NCBI GenBank assembly: GCA_014649555.1
Contig: BMTG01000007.1
Coordinates: forward strand, 62,001 to 126,000
From: Streptomyces globisporus
GTDB lineage: Bacteria > Actinomycetota > Actinomycetes > Streptomycetales > Streptomycetaceae
DNA length: 64,000 bases
Reading direction: 5' to 3'
The notes under the pieces were generated by a model. It did not search any database. It was not told the DNA's origin and worked only from the letters and a program-made list of their open reading frames with translations. This document shows positions 1 to 8,429 of this stretch, one piece after another (positions within the stretch are counted from its first letter, which is position 1; every line of letters begins with the position of its first letter). A program made the position numbers and the translations under genes.

Positions 1-46
1 AGAACGGGCCGGAGGGTACGGGGGGCTTCGGGTCCGGGCTGCGGTG

Positions 47-1015
47 TCACGTTTTCGCTCCCGCCTTCAGCAACGGTTCGGTGTCCACCGGGGGCTGCGC
101 CTCGACCGGAGGTCCGGCCTGCTCCGGGGGCTCTGGCTGCACCGCAGGCTTCGCGTCCGGGGGCGGTTGCGGGGCCGCGCGCCCGGTGCGCCGTCGTCGG
201 TACGCCCCGGAGGCGAGCGCGGCCAGGCCGCCGAGGACCAGCAGCCCGCCGCCGACGGCCGGGGCCACCGGGAGGTACGTCGCCGAGGCCTCGGCCTCGT
301 CCCGGGCGCCCCCCGAAGCGGTGACCCGCAGCCGTACGGTGACCGCGTCCAGCGCCGGGGCATCGGGCCAGGGTTCGGTCCGCTCGACCCTCCGGCCGGG
401 GGCCAGCTCCAGCGGCAGAGGCCGTTCCGGGCGGTCCAGCAGCGTGCCGAACACCCCCTCGGCACGCACCGCCAGCCGTGGCCTCAGCATCGCGTTGCCC
501 CGGTTGACCAGGGCGTACCGGATGGTCCCGCCGGACACCTCGACGTCCTCGACGCCGAGCGCCGCCAGCGTCGGGCCGATGGTCCGGACCCGGACCGGTA
601 CACGGATCTCCTCGCCCCCGCCGGTGGCCACGGCCTCCCCGGAGGCGTCGCCGGGCACCGCGTTGTCCGGCACCGTGAGGGCGAGCGGCACTTCGGCGCG
701 GGTCCGGGGCGGGAGGGTGACCGTGTCCTCGGCGAACCTGATCCAGGCCCCGGCCCGGCCGTCGCCCCGCAGCCGTACGGTCAGCGGGGCCCGGCCGGAG
801 TTGGTCACCGTGAGGCGGTCCTGGAGGACCGTGCCGGGGGTGCCCTCCAGGTAGACGTACGGCCGGGCGTCCCGGTCGGTGCCGCCGGTGGGCCGCGCCG
901 CCCAGTCGGGCGGACCGTCGGCGGCGGCCGGCGGCGCGAGCCCGCACAGCAGCGCGGCGAGCGCCGCCGTCAGGACGGGCAGCGCCCGGCGGCGGCGCGG
1001 GGTGGGTGGCGACAT
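47..1015 (-). CDS. Exported, membrane-anchored DUF916-like protein
   Basis: The 322-aa product starts with a basic stretch and a hydrophobic signal peptide (about residues 9-32, ending in an Ala-rich cleavage region). Residues about 50-240 look like tandem beta-sandwich repeats with phrases such as LTVTNSGRAPLTVRL, typical of extracellular DUF916/NEW3-like proteins. A hydrophobic helix at about 250-270 is followed by an RRRR stop-transfer patch and a Pro-rich cytoplasmic tail. It is probably a type I surface protein. The ATG start has an AAAGGAG ribosome site just upstream. It lies 51 bp downstream of the LPxTG-like gene on the same strand, so both are probably co-transcribed. The function is unknown; a wall-protein accessory role is inferred from family and neighbour only. 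Confidence 0.75.
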   Translation of the reverse strand: MSPPTPRRRRALPVLTAALAALLCGLAPPAAADGPPDWAARPTGGTDRDARPYVYLEGTPGTVLQDRLTVTNSGRAPLTVRLRGDGRAGAWIRFAEDTVTLPPRTRAEVPLALTVPDNAVPGDASGEAVATGGGEEIRVPVRVRTIGPTLAALGVEDVEVSGGTIRYALVNRGNAMLRPRLAVRAEGVFGTLLDRPERPLPLELAPGRRVERTEPWPDAPALDAVTVRLRVTASGGARDEAEASATYLPVAPAVGGGLLVLGGLAALASGAYRRRRTGRAAPQPPPDAKPAVQPEPPEQAGPPVEAQPPVDTEPLLKAGAKT

Positions 1016-1066
1016 GGGCGGCTCCTTTGCCTTCCGGCGGCGATGGCGCTGCCGTGCGGGCCGTGA

Positions 1067-1822
1067 TCAGCCTGCGGAGCGCTGTCCGCGCCGGGTCAGC
1101 CAGAGCACTCCGGCCGCTCCGGTCAGCAGCACGGTGCCGCCGAGCGTGCCGAGCGCCGCGGCCGAGTCCAGCGGGCCGGTGCGGGGCAGTTCCCCGCCGC
1201 CCGAAGCGCCGCCCGAAGCGCCGCCCGAGGCACCGCCCGAGGCACCGCCCGAGGCACCGCCCGAGGCACCGCCGGTGGAGCCGCCGCCCGTGGAGCCGCC
1301 GCCCGACGAACCGCCCGCCCCCTGGACGTCGAGTTCGAGGGACGGTTTGGGGCTGTTCTTGGGTGTGCAGGTGGTGGTCGTACCGAGGGCCTTGATGGTG
1401 AGGACCCCGGCGGTGAAGGTGACCTTGCCGCTCTTCTTCGGGGTGTACGTCCCCGACAAGTCACTGATCTTGATCGGGGTGTTGGCCGGAATCGCCTCGG
1501 CGTTCGCCGGGCCGGAGACCTGGACCTTGCCCGTCTCCGCGCCGCCCAGTTCGATCACGGCGCTCGGGTTCATGGCCCCCTTCCCCAGCTCCACCGGGCT
1601 GGAGGAGACGCCCTTCTGGAAGGACATGGTGAGCTTGTAGCCGCCGCCGCTCTTGACGCTCTTGATGTCGATGGGCGAGACCGCGCCCTTGGGCCCGATG
1701 GGCGTCACGCACTGGTAGTTGACGTCCACGACCTCGGCGTACGCGGCGGGCGCGCCCGCCACCACGATCGAGCCCGCCAGCGCGGCCGCCAGCGCGAGAG
1801 TTGTCCGCTTGTGGTTCGGCAC
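1067..1822 (-). CDS. Secreted protein with LPxTG-like sorting signal
   Basis: The 251-aa protein begins at a GTG with a GAGGGGAA ribosome site; the longer in-frame ATG upstream lacks one and would bury the signal peptide. The N-terminus is a Sec signal peptide ending in AYA. The middle holds a beta-rich domain with two cysteines (NYQC and TTTC). Then comes a linker of repeated Gly-Gly-Ala-Ser, and the C-terminus has LPRTG, a hydrophobic helix and an RRGQR tail: a sortase sorting signal. The product should be attached to the wall or held in the membrane. The linker is encoded by a 12-bp tandem repeat, so its length may vary between strains. It is upstream of and co-directional with the DUF916-like gene. 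Confidence 0.8.
   Translation of the reverse strand: MPNHKRTTLALAAALAGSIVVAGAPAAYAEVVDVNYQCVTPIGPKGAVSPIDIKSVKSGGGYKLTMSFQKGVSSSPVELGKGAMNPSAVIELGGAETGKVQVSGPANAEAIPANTPIKISDLSGTYTPKKSGKVTFTAGVLTIKALGTTTTCTPKNSPKPSLELDVQGAGGSSGGGSTGGGSTGGASGGASGGASGGASGGASGGASGGGELPRTGPLDSAAALGTLGGTVLLTGAAGVLWLTRRGQRSAG
1196..1272. repeat. 12-bp tandem repeat encoding Gly-Ala-Ser-Gly linker
   Basis: About six consecutive copies of a 12-bp unit (gccgcccgaggc with A/G variation) lie inside the LPxTG-like gene and encode its flexible linker. The more distal copies carry an A instead of G at one position. Confidence 0.8.
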
Positions 1823-1993
1823 CTCGTGTTCCCCTCTTGCCGGACGCCGCCGCGCGCCACGAACCGTACGGGCACACATTGCTGACGGCACATCAGATTG
1901 GGCGCTCAAGGTACGCCCGGGGCCTGATGGAGGGAAGACAAAGAGCGCGCCGATCCGGCGCGCTCCTTTCGGTGCGGGTGACAGGGGCGGCCC

Positions 1994-2485
1994 CTAGGCG
2001 GGAGCGGCGAGCTCCGCCCAGACGGTCTTGCCCGGGGCGTCCGGCGTACGCAGCACGCCCCAGTCGAGGCAGAGGCGCTGCACGATGAACATGCCGTGGC
2101 CCCCGGGCCGGCCCGCGCGGTGCGGCGTACGGGGTGCGGGTTGTCCGGCCCCCCGGTCGACGACCTCCACCCGCAGCCCCTTGGGGGTGCGGCCGATCCG
2201 GAGCTCTTCGGGGCCCTCCGCGTGCAGGCAGGCGTTGGTCACCAGCTCGGAGACGACCAGCAGGACGTCCTCGGCGGCAGCCCTGCGGTCCGCGGTGGAC
2301 GCGGGGAGCCAGCCCCAGTCGTGCAGCGCCTGCCGGGCGAAGTCCCGGGCCGTCGGAACGATGCCGCTGGCCTGTGCGAGCGAGAGCGTGCGCCACTGCC
2401 GCTCGGCCGGGACGGTCGAGGCTGCGCCCGCTTCGTCCGGCTCGCGACCGAGGTCGCCCGGCGGATGCTGCCGGGTGGTGCTCAT
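1994..2485 (-). CDS. Anti-sigma factor kinase-like ATPase (RsbW/SpoIIAB type)
   Basis: This 163-aa protein has a single HATPase_c fold from about residue 35. The N-box is SELVTNACLHA and the G-box region is VVDRG followed by GGHGMFIVQRL. It is the small single-domain form that binds a SigB/F-type sigma factor and phosphorylates a STAS antagonist. A STAS gene lies just upstream on the same strand and a SigB/F-type sigma gene is divergent, so the three form a partner-switching set. Streptomyces also has many orphan RsbW-like proteins, so the exact partner is inferred from position. Downstream of it are the exported-protein genes, separated by 170 bp. Confidence 0.85.
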   Translation of the reverse strand: MSTTRQHPPGDLGREPDEAGAASTVPAERQWRTLSLAQASGIVPTARDFARQALHDWGWLPASTADRRAAAEDVLLVVSELVTNACLHAEGPEELRIGRTPKGLRVEVVDRGAGQPAPRTPHRAGRPGGHGMFIVQRLCLDWGVLRTPDAPGKTVWAELAAPA

Positions 2486-2687
2486 CAGCGCTTCACCTCA
2501 CCGATTCGCCATGTCGCCATGTCGCCGTTGAACAGATAGTGATCAGTTACCGAATGTGCCGGAGCCCTTGCGGGGCACCGCCGGGGGTTCTCCTGCCCTG
2601 CCATGTCGCAACAACACCCACTTGAGGCACACGATCGCGTGACACAGCCGACATCGAGGATGCCCGCGGTCGCACGGCCGTGCCGGG

Positions 2688-3056
2688 TCAGGTGGCCAGG
2701 GCCTCTTCGAGCGTGGCGTGGACGGTGAAGACCGCCTCCGCACCGGTGATCTCGAACACCCTCGCCACGACGGGCAGCATTCCGGCCAGATGGACGCCGC
2801 CTCCGGCCGCCTCAGCCTTGAGGCGGGCGCCGAGCAGCACGTTCAGCCCGGTGGAATCACAGAAATCCAGGCGGGAGCAGTCGACCACCAGGCGTGACCG
2901 CCCCTGCTCGACCGCACTCTCCAGAGGCTCGCGCAGCAGATCCGCGGTGTGGTGATCGAGCTCACCCACCGGGGTCACCACCTCGCTGCGCCCCTCGGTC
3001 CGGGCCTCGACCTGAAGCCGACCCCGGTTCGCACTGCCGACCGTCCCGCGGTCCAT
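2688..3056 (-). CDS. STAS-domain anti-sigma factor antagonist
   Basis: The 122-aa protein is one STAS domain (residues about 15-115). The segment DFCDSTGLNVLL contains the Ser expected to be phosphorylated by an RsbW-type kinase, on the loop before helix alpha-2. The unphosphorylated form would bind the kinase and release the sigma factor. It is divergent from the sigma gene with a 285-bp shared upstream region, and 202 bp upstream of the kinase-like gene. S. coelicolor has an antagonist/anti-sigma pair next to sigI beside the hut genes; this arrangement looks equivalent, although that rests on memory of synteny. Confidence 0.85.
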   Translation of the reverse strand: MDRGTVGSANRGRLQVEARTEGRSEVVTPVGELDHHTADLLREPLESAVEQGRSRLVVDCSRLDFCDSTGLNVLLGARLKAEAAGGGVHLAGMLPVVARVFEITGAEAVFTVHATLEEALAT

Positions 3057-3341
3057 GCCTGTCCCTCTTCGCCGTTCGTCACTGTGCGCGTCACTGCCTG
3101 TGCGGCTGCATGCATAGCTGCCGCCGACGTGCGCAAAACATTACGCGTTTCCCACGCCACACGGTAGTCGGAGACCTCAACAAAGCGGACATATGGCGGC
3201 AATTGGCGCTTGTCACTGCAGGTCAAGACCGGGTATGGGTAGAGGGACACCAGAAATGCGACCGGCTTTGGAGGCGCCGCTTCACCGCAAGAACACGTAT
3301 GGGCATCGGCAGCCATATGCCGAGAACGATGGAGGAGAAGC

Positions 3342-4313
3342 ATGTCACCCCGGCTCGACGTAGCGCGTACCCAGGACGCGTCGTCGGCATGTCCTCAGGG
3401 ACCGACCAATTCCGACTCCCCCGCCGCGAGCGCCGTCCCCGGCCCGCGCGCAAGCACCACCAGCACGACCTCAGACTTCTCCGGCGCTTCCGGCGAGGGT
3501 CTCGAAGGGCTCGAAGGGCTTCCCGAGATCCCGCCCTACGCCGAAGTGGGCGCTCTGGACGCCAGGGCCCTGTCGAAGACGCTCTTCGAGCGGCTGGAGT
3601 CCCTCGAAGAGGGCACCCACGAGTACGCGTACGTCCGCAACACCCTCGTCGAGCTGAACCTCGCGCTCGTCAAGTTCGCCGCCTCCCGGTTCCGCTCCCG
3701 CAGCGAGCCGATGGAGGACATCGTCCAGGTCGGCACCATCGGCCTGATCAAGGCGATCGACCGGTTCGAGCTGAGCCGCGGTGTGGAGTTCCCGACCTTC
3801 GCAATGCCGACGATCGTCGGTGAGATCAAGCGCTTCTTCCGTGACACCAGCTGGTCCGTGCGCGTACCGCGCCGGCTCCAGGAGCTGCGGCTCGACCTGG
3901 CGAAGGCGGGCGACGAGCTCTCCCAGCAGCTGGACCGCGCGCCCACCGTGGCGGAGCTGTCCGAGCGTCTCGGCATCACCCCCGACGAGGTCGTCGAGGG
4001 CATGTCCGCGAGCAACGCGTACACCGCGAGCTCGCTGGACGCCAAGCCCGAGGAGGACGACGGCGAGGGCGCCCTCGCGGACCGCATCGGTTACGAGGAC
4101 CACGGGCTCGAAGGCATCGAGTACGTCGAGTCGCTGAAGCCGCTGATCGCCGCGCTGCCCGCCCGGGACCGGATGATCCTCTCGCTCCGCTTCGTCAGCA
4201 ACATGACGCAGTCGGAGATCGGCGAGGAGCTGAACATCTCGCAGATGCACGTCTCCCGGCTGCTCTCCCGCACGCTGACCAAGCTCCGCAAGGGTCTGAC
4301 CCTGGATGAGTGA
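3342..4313 (+). CDS. sigI: SigB/F-family RNA polymerase sigma factor
   Basis: The 323-aa protein has a Ser/Thr-rich N-terminal tail of about 60 residues. Region 2 follows (from about residue 104: NLALVKFAASRF, then EDIVQVGTIGLIKAIDRFE and FPTFAMPTIVGEIKRFFRD), then region 3, and region 4 at about 278-320 with helix-turn-helix MTQSEIGEELNISQMHVSRLL. This is a group 3 stress/developmental sigma factor of the SigB/F/G/H/I/K/L/M/N set. The start is an ATG behind GGAGGAG. The symbol sigI is proposed from the adjoining hut genes and partner-switch genes; the family is certain, the paralogue less so. Activity should be set by the divergent antagonist and kinase-like proteins. Confidence 0.85.
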   Translation: MSPRLDVARTQDASSACPQGPTNSDSPAASAVPGPRASTTSTTSDFSGASGEGLEGLEGLPEIPPYAEVGALDARALSKTLFERLESLEEGTHEYAYVRNTLVELNLALVKFAASRFRSRSEPMEDIVQVGTIGLIKAIDRFELSRGVEFPTFAMPTIVGEIKRFFRDTSWSVRVPRRLQELRLDLAKAGDELSQQLDRAPTVAELSERLGITPDEVVEGMSASNAYTASSLDAKPEEDDGEGALADRIGYEDHGLEGIEYVESLKPLIAALPARDRMILSLRFVSNMTQSEIGEELNISQMHVSRLLSRTLTKLRKGLTLDE

Positions 4314-4363
4314 CCCCGGTCGGCCCGCCGCCCCTCCTCGGGGCTTCACGGGCCGTCGAGCAC

Positions 4364-4408
4364 CGCGGAAGGACCCGCCCCGGATCGCCGGGAGCGGGTC
4401 CTTCCGCG
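4364..4408. terminator. Bidirectional terminator between sigma gene and hutI
   Basis: Perfect 15-bp inverted repeat (CGCGGAAGGACCCGC and its complement) with a 15-nt loop, between convergent genes. No T-tract, as is usual in Streptomyces. Confidence 0.75.
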
Positions 4409-4447
4409 TGTCGGGGGTCTGTACGGAACCCTGCCCGCGTACGGGAG

Positions 4448-5620
4448 CTACACCACCCGCTCGCCGCTCCGCCACACCGCGCTGACCAGCGGGACGCCCG
4501 GGCGGTAGGCGAGGTGGACGTGGCTCGGGGCGTCGAGGAGGACCAGGTCGGCGCGGGCGCCGGGGGTGATGCGGCCGATGTCGGTACGGCGCAGGGCCGC
4601 GGCTCCGCCCGCGGTGGCGGACCAGATCGCCTCGTCCGGGGTCATCCCTATGTCGCGTACGGCCAGCGCGACGCAGAACGGCATGGACGAGGTGAACGAC
4701 GAGCCGGGGTTGCAGTCCGTGGAGAGCGCGACGGTGGCCCCGGCGTCGAGGAGGCGGCGGGCGTCGGGCCAGGTGGCGCGGGTGGAGAACTCCGCGCCCG
4801 GGAGCAGCGTGGCGACCGTGCTGCCCTGGCCGAGCGCGTCGACGTCCGCGTCGGTGAGGTGGGTGCAGTGGTCGGCCGACGCGGCGTCGAGCTCGACGGC
4901 GAGCTGGACACCGGGGCCGTAGCTCAGCTGGTTGGCGTGGATGCGCGGGTGCAGCCCCTTGGCACGGCCCGCCGTGAGGATGGCGCGGGCCTGGTCGCCG
5001 TCGAAGGCGCCCTGCTCGCAGAACACGTCGATCCAGCGGGCGTGCGGGGCGCAGGCCTCCAGCATCGGGCCCGTGACCAGGTCGACGTATCCGGCGGGGT
5101 CGTCGGCGTAGTCGGGGGACACGATGTGGGCGCCGAGGTAGGTGACCTCGTCGGTGTGACGGCCCGCGATGCGCAGGGCGCGGGCCTCGTCCTCGACGGT
5201 GAGGCCGTAGCCGGACTTGGTCTCGAAGGTGGTGGTGCCCTGACGCAGGGCCTCGGCGAGGTAGCGGGCGACGTTGGCGGACAGTTCCTCGTCGGTGGCG
5301 GCCCGGGTGGCGGCGACGGTGGTGCGGATGCCGCCCGCGCGGTAGGGCTGCCCGGACATGCGGGCGTTGAACTCCTCGGTGCGGTCGCCCGCGAAGACCA
5401 GGTGGGAGTGGGAGTCGACGAACCCCGGGATCACCGCGCGGCCGGCCGCGTCGAGGACGTTGTCAGTGGCGGGTGCTTTGCTGGATTCACCGGTCCAGAC
5501 GATGCGGTCGCCCTCGATGACGACGGCCCCGTCCTGGATCAGGCCCAGGGGGGTCCCGTTGCCGAGGGAGGGGTCATTGGTGACCAGGCTGGCGATGTGG
5601 GTGACGGCGGTGGTCGTCAT
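4448..5620 (-). CDS. hutI: Imidazolonepropionase
   Basis: HutI hydrolyses 4-imidazolone-5-propanoate to N-formimidoyl-L-glutamate, step 3 of histidine breakdown, in the cytosol. The 390-aa sequence is an amidohydrolase-superfamily TIM barrel. The metal-binding HxH lies in [13 protein letters not shown], with conserved [34 protein letters not shown] and STDCNPG segments of the family. Length is normal. It is the last gene of the hut operon, 140 bp after hutF, and that gap holds an 18-bp repeat array. The ATG is preceded by AAGGAGAA at a slightly long distance. Confidence 0.95.
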   Translation of the reverse strand: MTTTAVTHIASLVTNDPSLGNGTPLGLIQDGAVVIEGDRIVWTGESSKAPATDNVLDAAGRAVIPGFVDSHSHLVFAGDRTEEFNARMSGQPYRAGGIRTTVAATRAATDEELSANVARYLAEALRQGTTTFETKSGYGLTVEDEARALRIAGRHTDEVTYLGAHIVSPDYADDPAGYVDLVTGPMLEACAPHARWIDVFCEQGAFDGDQARAILTAGRAKGLHPRIHANQLSYGPGVQLAVELDAASADHCTHLTDADVDALGQGSTVATLLPGAEFSTRATWPDARRLLDAGATVALSTDCNPGSSFTSSMPFCVALAVRDIGMTPDEAIWSATAGGAAALRRTDIGRITPGARADLVLLDAPSHVHLAYRPGVPLVSAVWRSGERVV

Positions 5621-5668
5621 CTGGAGAGTGTTCTCCTTGCGTTCCGGGGGGTCTGGAGGTGCCGGGGG

Positions 5669-5722
5669 TTCCGGAAGTTCCCGGGGTTCCGGAAGTTCCC
5701 GGGGTTCCGGAAGTTCCCGGGG
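5669..5722. repeat. Three tandem 18-bp repeats between hutF and hutI
   Basis: Three exact copies of TTCCGGAAGTTCCCGGGG, plus a degenerate partial copy on each side. Each unit contains the palindrome TTCCGGAA and can fold on itself. Confidence 0.85.
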
Positions 5723-5760
5723 TTCCCGGGTCGGTGGTGCGGGGCGGTCGCGTCCGGTGG

Positions 5761-7128
5761 TCAGCCGTGCAGGGCGGCGATGGCTGTCGCGAGCGCCCGG
5801 GGCACGTCCTCGAACCGGGTGTGACGGCCGTCCCGGACGATGTGCCGCCCTGCCACGACCGTGTGCCGCACATCAGCGGCGGAGGCGGCGAATACGGCGG
5901 TCTCCGCTGCCAGTCGGGGCACCGGCCCTGCCGTTCTGACGGAGTCTAGGGCGACCGTCGTCAGATCGGCGGGGGCGCCCGGCTCCAGCACGCCCGCGTC
6001 GGGGCGGCCCAGTGCGGCGTGCCCGTCGGCGGAGGCGGCCCGCAGCAGGGCGGCGGCCGTCCAGTGGCCCCGGATGTGGGTGCGCAGCCGCTCGTTGAGC
6101 TCCATCGCCCGCGCCTCCTCGAAGAGGTCGATCACGGCGTGGCTGTCGCTGCCCAGCGAGAGCGGCGAGCCCGCCTTCTGGAGGGCGGCGGCGGGGCCGA
6201 TGCCGTCGGCCAGGTCGCGTTCGGTGGTGGGGCACATGCAGGTGCCCGTCGCCGAGGAGCCCAGCAGCTCGATGTCCGCCTCGGTCAGGTGCGTGTTGTG
6301 GATGCCGGTGGTGCGCGGGCCGAGGACTCCGTGGTCGGCCAGCAGCCGGGTGGGGGTGCGGCCGTGGGCGGCCCGGCAGGCGTCGTTCTCCGCCGTCTGC
6401 TCGGAGAGGTGGACGTGGAGCGGGGCCTCCCGCTCCTCCGCCCAGGCGGCGACGGTGGCCAGCTGGTCCGCCGGGACCGCCCGGACGGAGTGGATCGCCG
6501 CGCCGATCAGCGTGTGGTCGTCGCCCTTGAGGAGGGAGGCGCGCTCGGCCCAGGCCTCGGCGGTGGTGTCGGAGAAGCGCAGCTGGTGCCGGTTGGGCCG
6601 CTCGCCGAATCCGGCCGCGAGATAGGCGGTGTCCAGCAGGGTGATCCGGATCCCGGCCTCGGCGGCGGCCGCGATGAGCGCCTCGCCCATGGCGTTCGGG
6701 TTGGCGTAGGGAGTGCCGCCGGGGGCGTGGTGCAGATAGTGGAATTCGCCGACGGAGGTGATGCCGGCCAGGGCCATTTCGGCGTACGTGGCGCGGGCCA
6801 GGTCGAAGTAGGTGTCCGGGGTGAGCTGGGACGCCGTGCGGTACATCAGCTCGCGCCAGGTCCAGAAGGTCCCGGTGCCCACCTGGACGGTGGCGCGCAG
6901 GGCCCGGTGGAAGGCGTGGGAGTGGGTGTTGGCGAGGCCGGGGAGGGTCAGGCCGCGCAGCGCGGTCGCGCCGGGCGGCGGTGTCTCGGCCCCGGTCCTG
7001 ATCCCGGCGATGCGGCCGTCCGCGACGTCCAGGGTGACGCCCGGCTCGACGTGCGTGCCGAGCCAGGCGTGGTCCATCCAGTAGGTCGCGGTGACGGGCG
7101 CGCCCGCCGTCCGTTGTGTCAGCTGCAC
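5761..7128 (-). CDS. hutF: N-formimidoylglutamate deiminase
   Basis: HutF removes ammonia from N-formimidoyl-L-glutamate to give N-formyl-L-glutamate. The 455-aa amidohydrolase has the metal motif [12 protein letters not shown], then [32 protein letters not shown] and [16 protein letters not shown], all typical of HutF. The start is a GTG with GGAAGG upstream and overlaps the M20 gene by 10 bp, so translation is probably coupled. The branch through N-formylglutamate needs a deformylase; the M20 hydrolase next door is the only candidate in the window. Confidence 0.93.
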   Translation of the reverse strand: MQLTQRTAGAPVTATYWMDHAWLGTHVEPGVTLDVADGRIAGIRTGAETPPPGATALRGLTLPGLANTHSHAFHRALRATVQVGTGTFWTWRELMYRTASQLTPDTYFDLARATYAEMALAGITSVGEFHYLHHAPGGTPYANPNAMGEALIAAAAEAGIRITLLDTAYLAAGFGERPNRHQLRFSDTTAEAWAERASLLKGDDHTLIGAAIHSVRAVPADQLATVAAWAEEREAPLHVHLSEQTAENDACRAAHGRTPTRLLADHGVLGPRTTGIHNTHLTEADIELLGSSATGTCMCPTTERDLADGIGPAAALQKAGSPLSLGSDSHAVIDLFEEARAMELNERLRTHIRGHWTAAALLRAASADGHAALGRPDAGVLEPGAPADLTTVALDSVRTAGPVPRLAAETAVFAASAADVRHTVVAGRHIVRDGRHTRFEDVPRALATAIAALHG

Positions 7129-8429
7129 GCGAGACCTTCCAGTACGTCGGCGAGTGCCTCGACCCCGGCCGTGCAGTCGTCCTCGGCGGCGTGCTCGGCG
7201 GGTGAGTGCGAGATGCCGGTGGGGTTCCGTACGAAGAGCATGGCGGTGGGCACCGAGGCGGACAAAATACCCGCATCGTGGCCCGCGCCGGTGCCGAGGA
7301 CGGGCACGGGCCGCCCCGTGTCGCCGGCGCCTTCGAGGATTTTGGCCAGCTCGTCGCGCAGGGCGTGCTCGAACTCGACGACGGGCGTGAACGATTCGCG
7401 CACGACGTCGAGTTCGATCCCGGCCCGCTCGGCGTACTCCCGGGCGGCGCGCTCGACGCCGGTGACGACGGCGTCCAGGGTGGCCTGGTCGGCGGCGCGG
7501 GAGTCGAGCCAGCCGCGGACGAGGGAGGGGATGGCGTTGACCCCGTTGGGCTCGACCGCGATCTTGCCGAAGGTGGCGAGCGCGCCGGTCAGTTCGGCCT
7601 CGCGGCGGGCGGCTAGCACGGTCTCGGCGTACGTGAGCATCGGGTCGCGGCGGTCGACGAGCCGGGTGGTGCCCGCGTGGTTGGCCTCGCCGCGGAAGTC
7701 GAACCGCCAGCGGCCGTGCGGCCAGATGGCGGAGGCGATGCCGACGGGGTCGCCGGTCAGGTCGAGGGCGCGGCCCTGCTCGACGTGGAGTTCGACGAAC
7801 GCGCCGATCCGGGCGAGCCGTTCCGGGTCGGGGCCGATGGTCCCGGGGTCGTATCCGGCCGCCTCCATGGCGGCGGGCAGGGTGGTCCCGTCCGCGTCCC
7901 GCAGGCGGTGGGCGTCGGGGACGGTGAGCTGTCCGGCGGCGAGCCGGGACCCGACGCAGGCCAGTCCGAAGCGGGCGCCCTCCTCGTCACCGAAGTTGGT
8001 GATGGCCAGCGGCCGGGTGAACTCCACTCCCCTGCCGTGGAGTTCGTCGAGGGCGGCGAAGGAGGACACCACCCCGAGCGGGCCGTCGAAGGCCCCGCCG
8101 TCCGGGACCGAGTCCAGATGGGAGCCGGTGACGACGGCGTCCCCGGCCAGGGGGTCGCCGAGCCAGGCCCACTGGTTGCCGTTGCGGTCGGTCTCGTACG
8201 TGAGCCCGCGCGCCTCGGCCTGCGCACGGAACCAGGCCCGGCAGTCCTGGTCGGCCGCCGACCAGGCGTAGCGCCGGTAGCCGCCGCTGTCGGGGTGGCG
8301 CCCGACGGGAGCCAGCTCCCGCCACATCGAGAGGAAGGAGTCACCGGCACGCCACGGCTGCCGTCCCGGAGCGGCAGGGGTGGGCCCGGCCGCGGCGGCC
8401 GGACCCTGTCCCGAGGTGCCCGTGGGCAT
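7119..8429 (-). CDS. M20-family amidohydrolase in the hut operon
   Basis: This 436-aa zinc peptidase-fold enzyme belongs to the allantoate amidohydrolase / N-carbamoyl-L-amino-acid hydrolase group. Visible family segments are GSHLDSVPDGGAFDGPLGV (metal His and bridging Asp), NFGDEEGARFG (catalytic Glu pair), FVELHVEQG, and GTGAGHDAGILS near the C-terminus. The usual automatic name would be allantoate amidohydrolase. Its place between hutU and hutF, with tight overlaps (1 bp to hutU, 10 bp to hutF), suggests that it works in histidine breakdown, perhaps cleaving N-formylglutamate. No other purine-catabolism gene is nearby. The role is inference; the fold is clear. Confidence 0.88.
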   Translation of the reverse strand: MPTGTSGQGPAAAAGPTPAAPGRQPWRAGDSFLSMWRELAPVGRHPDSGGYRRYAWSAADQDCRAWFRAQAEARGLTYETDRNGNQWAWLGDPLAGDAVVTGSHLDSVPDGGAFDGPLGVVSSFAALDELHGRGVEFTRPLAITNFGDEEGARFGLACVGSRLAAGQLTVPDAHRLRDADGTTLPAAMEAAGYDPGTIGPDPERLARIGAFVELHVEQGRALDLTGDPVGIASAIWPHGRWRFDFRGEANHAGTTRLVDRRDPMLTYAETVLAARREAELTGALATFGKIAVEPNGVNAIPSLVRGWLDSRAADQATLDAVVTGVERAAREYAERAGIELDVVRESFTPVVEFEHALRDELAKILEGAGDTGRPVPVLGTGAGHDAGILSASVPTAMLFVRNPTGISHSPAEHAAEDDCTAGVEALADVLEGLACS

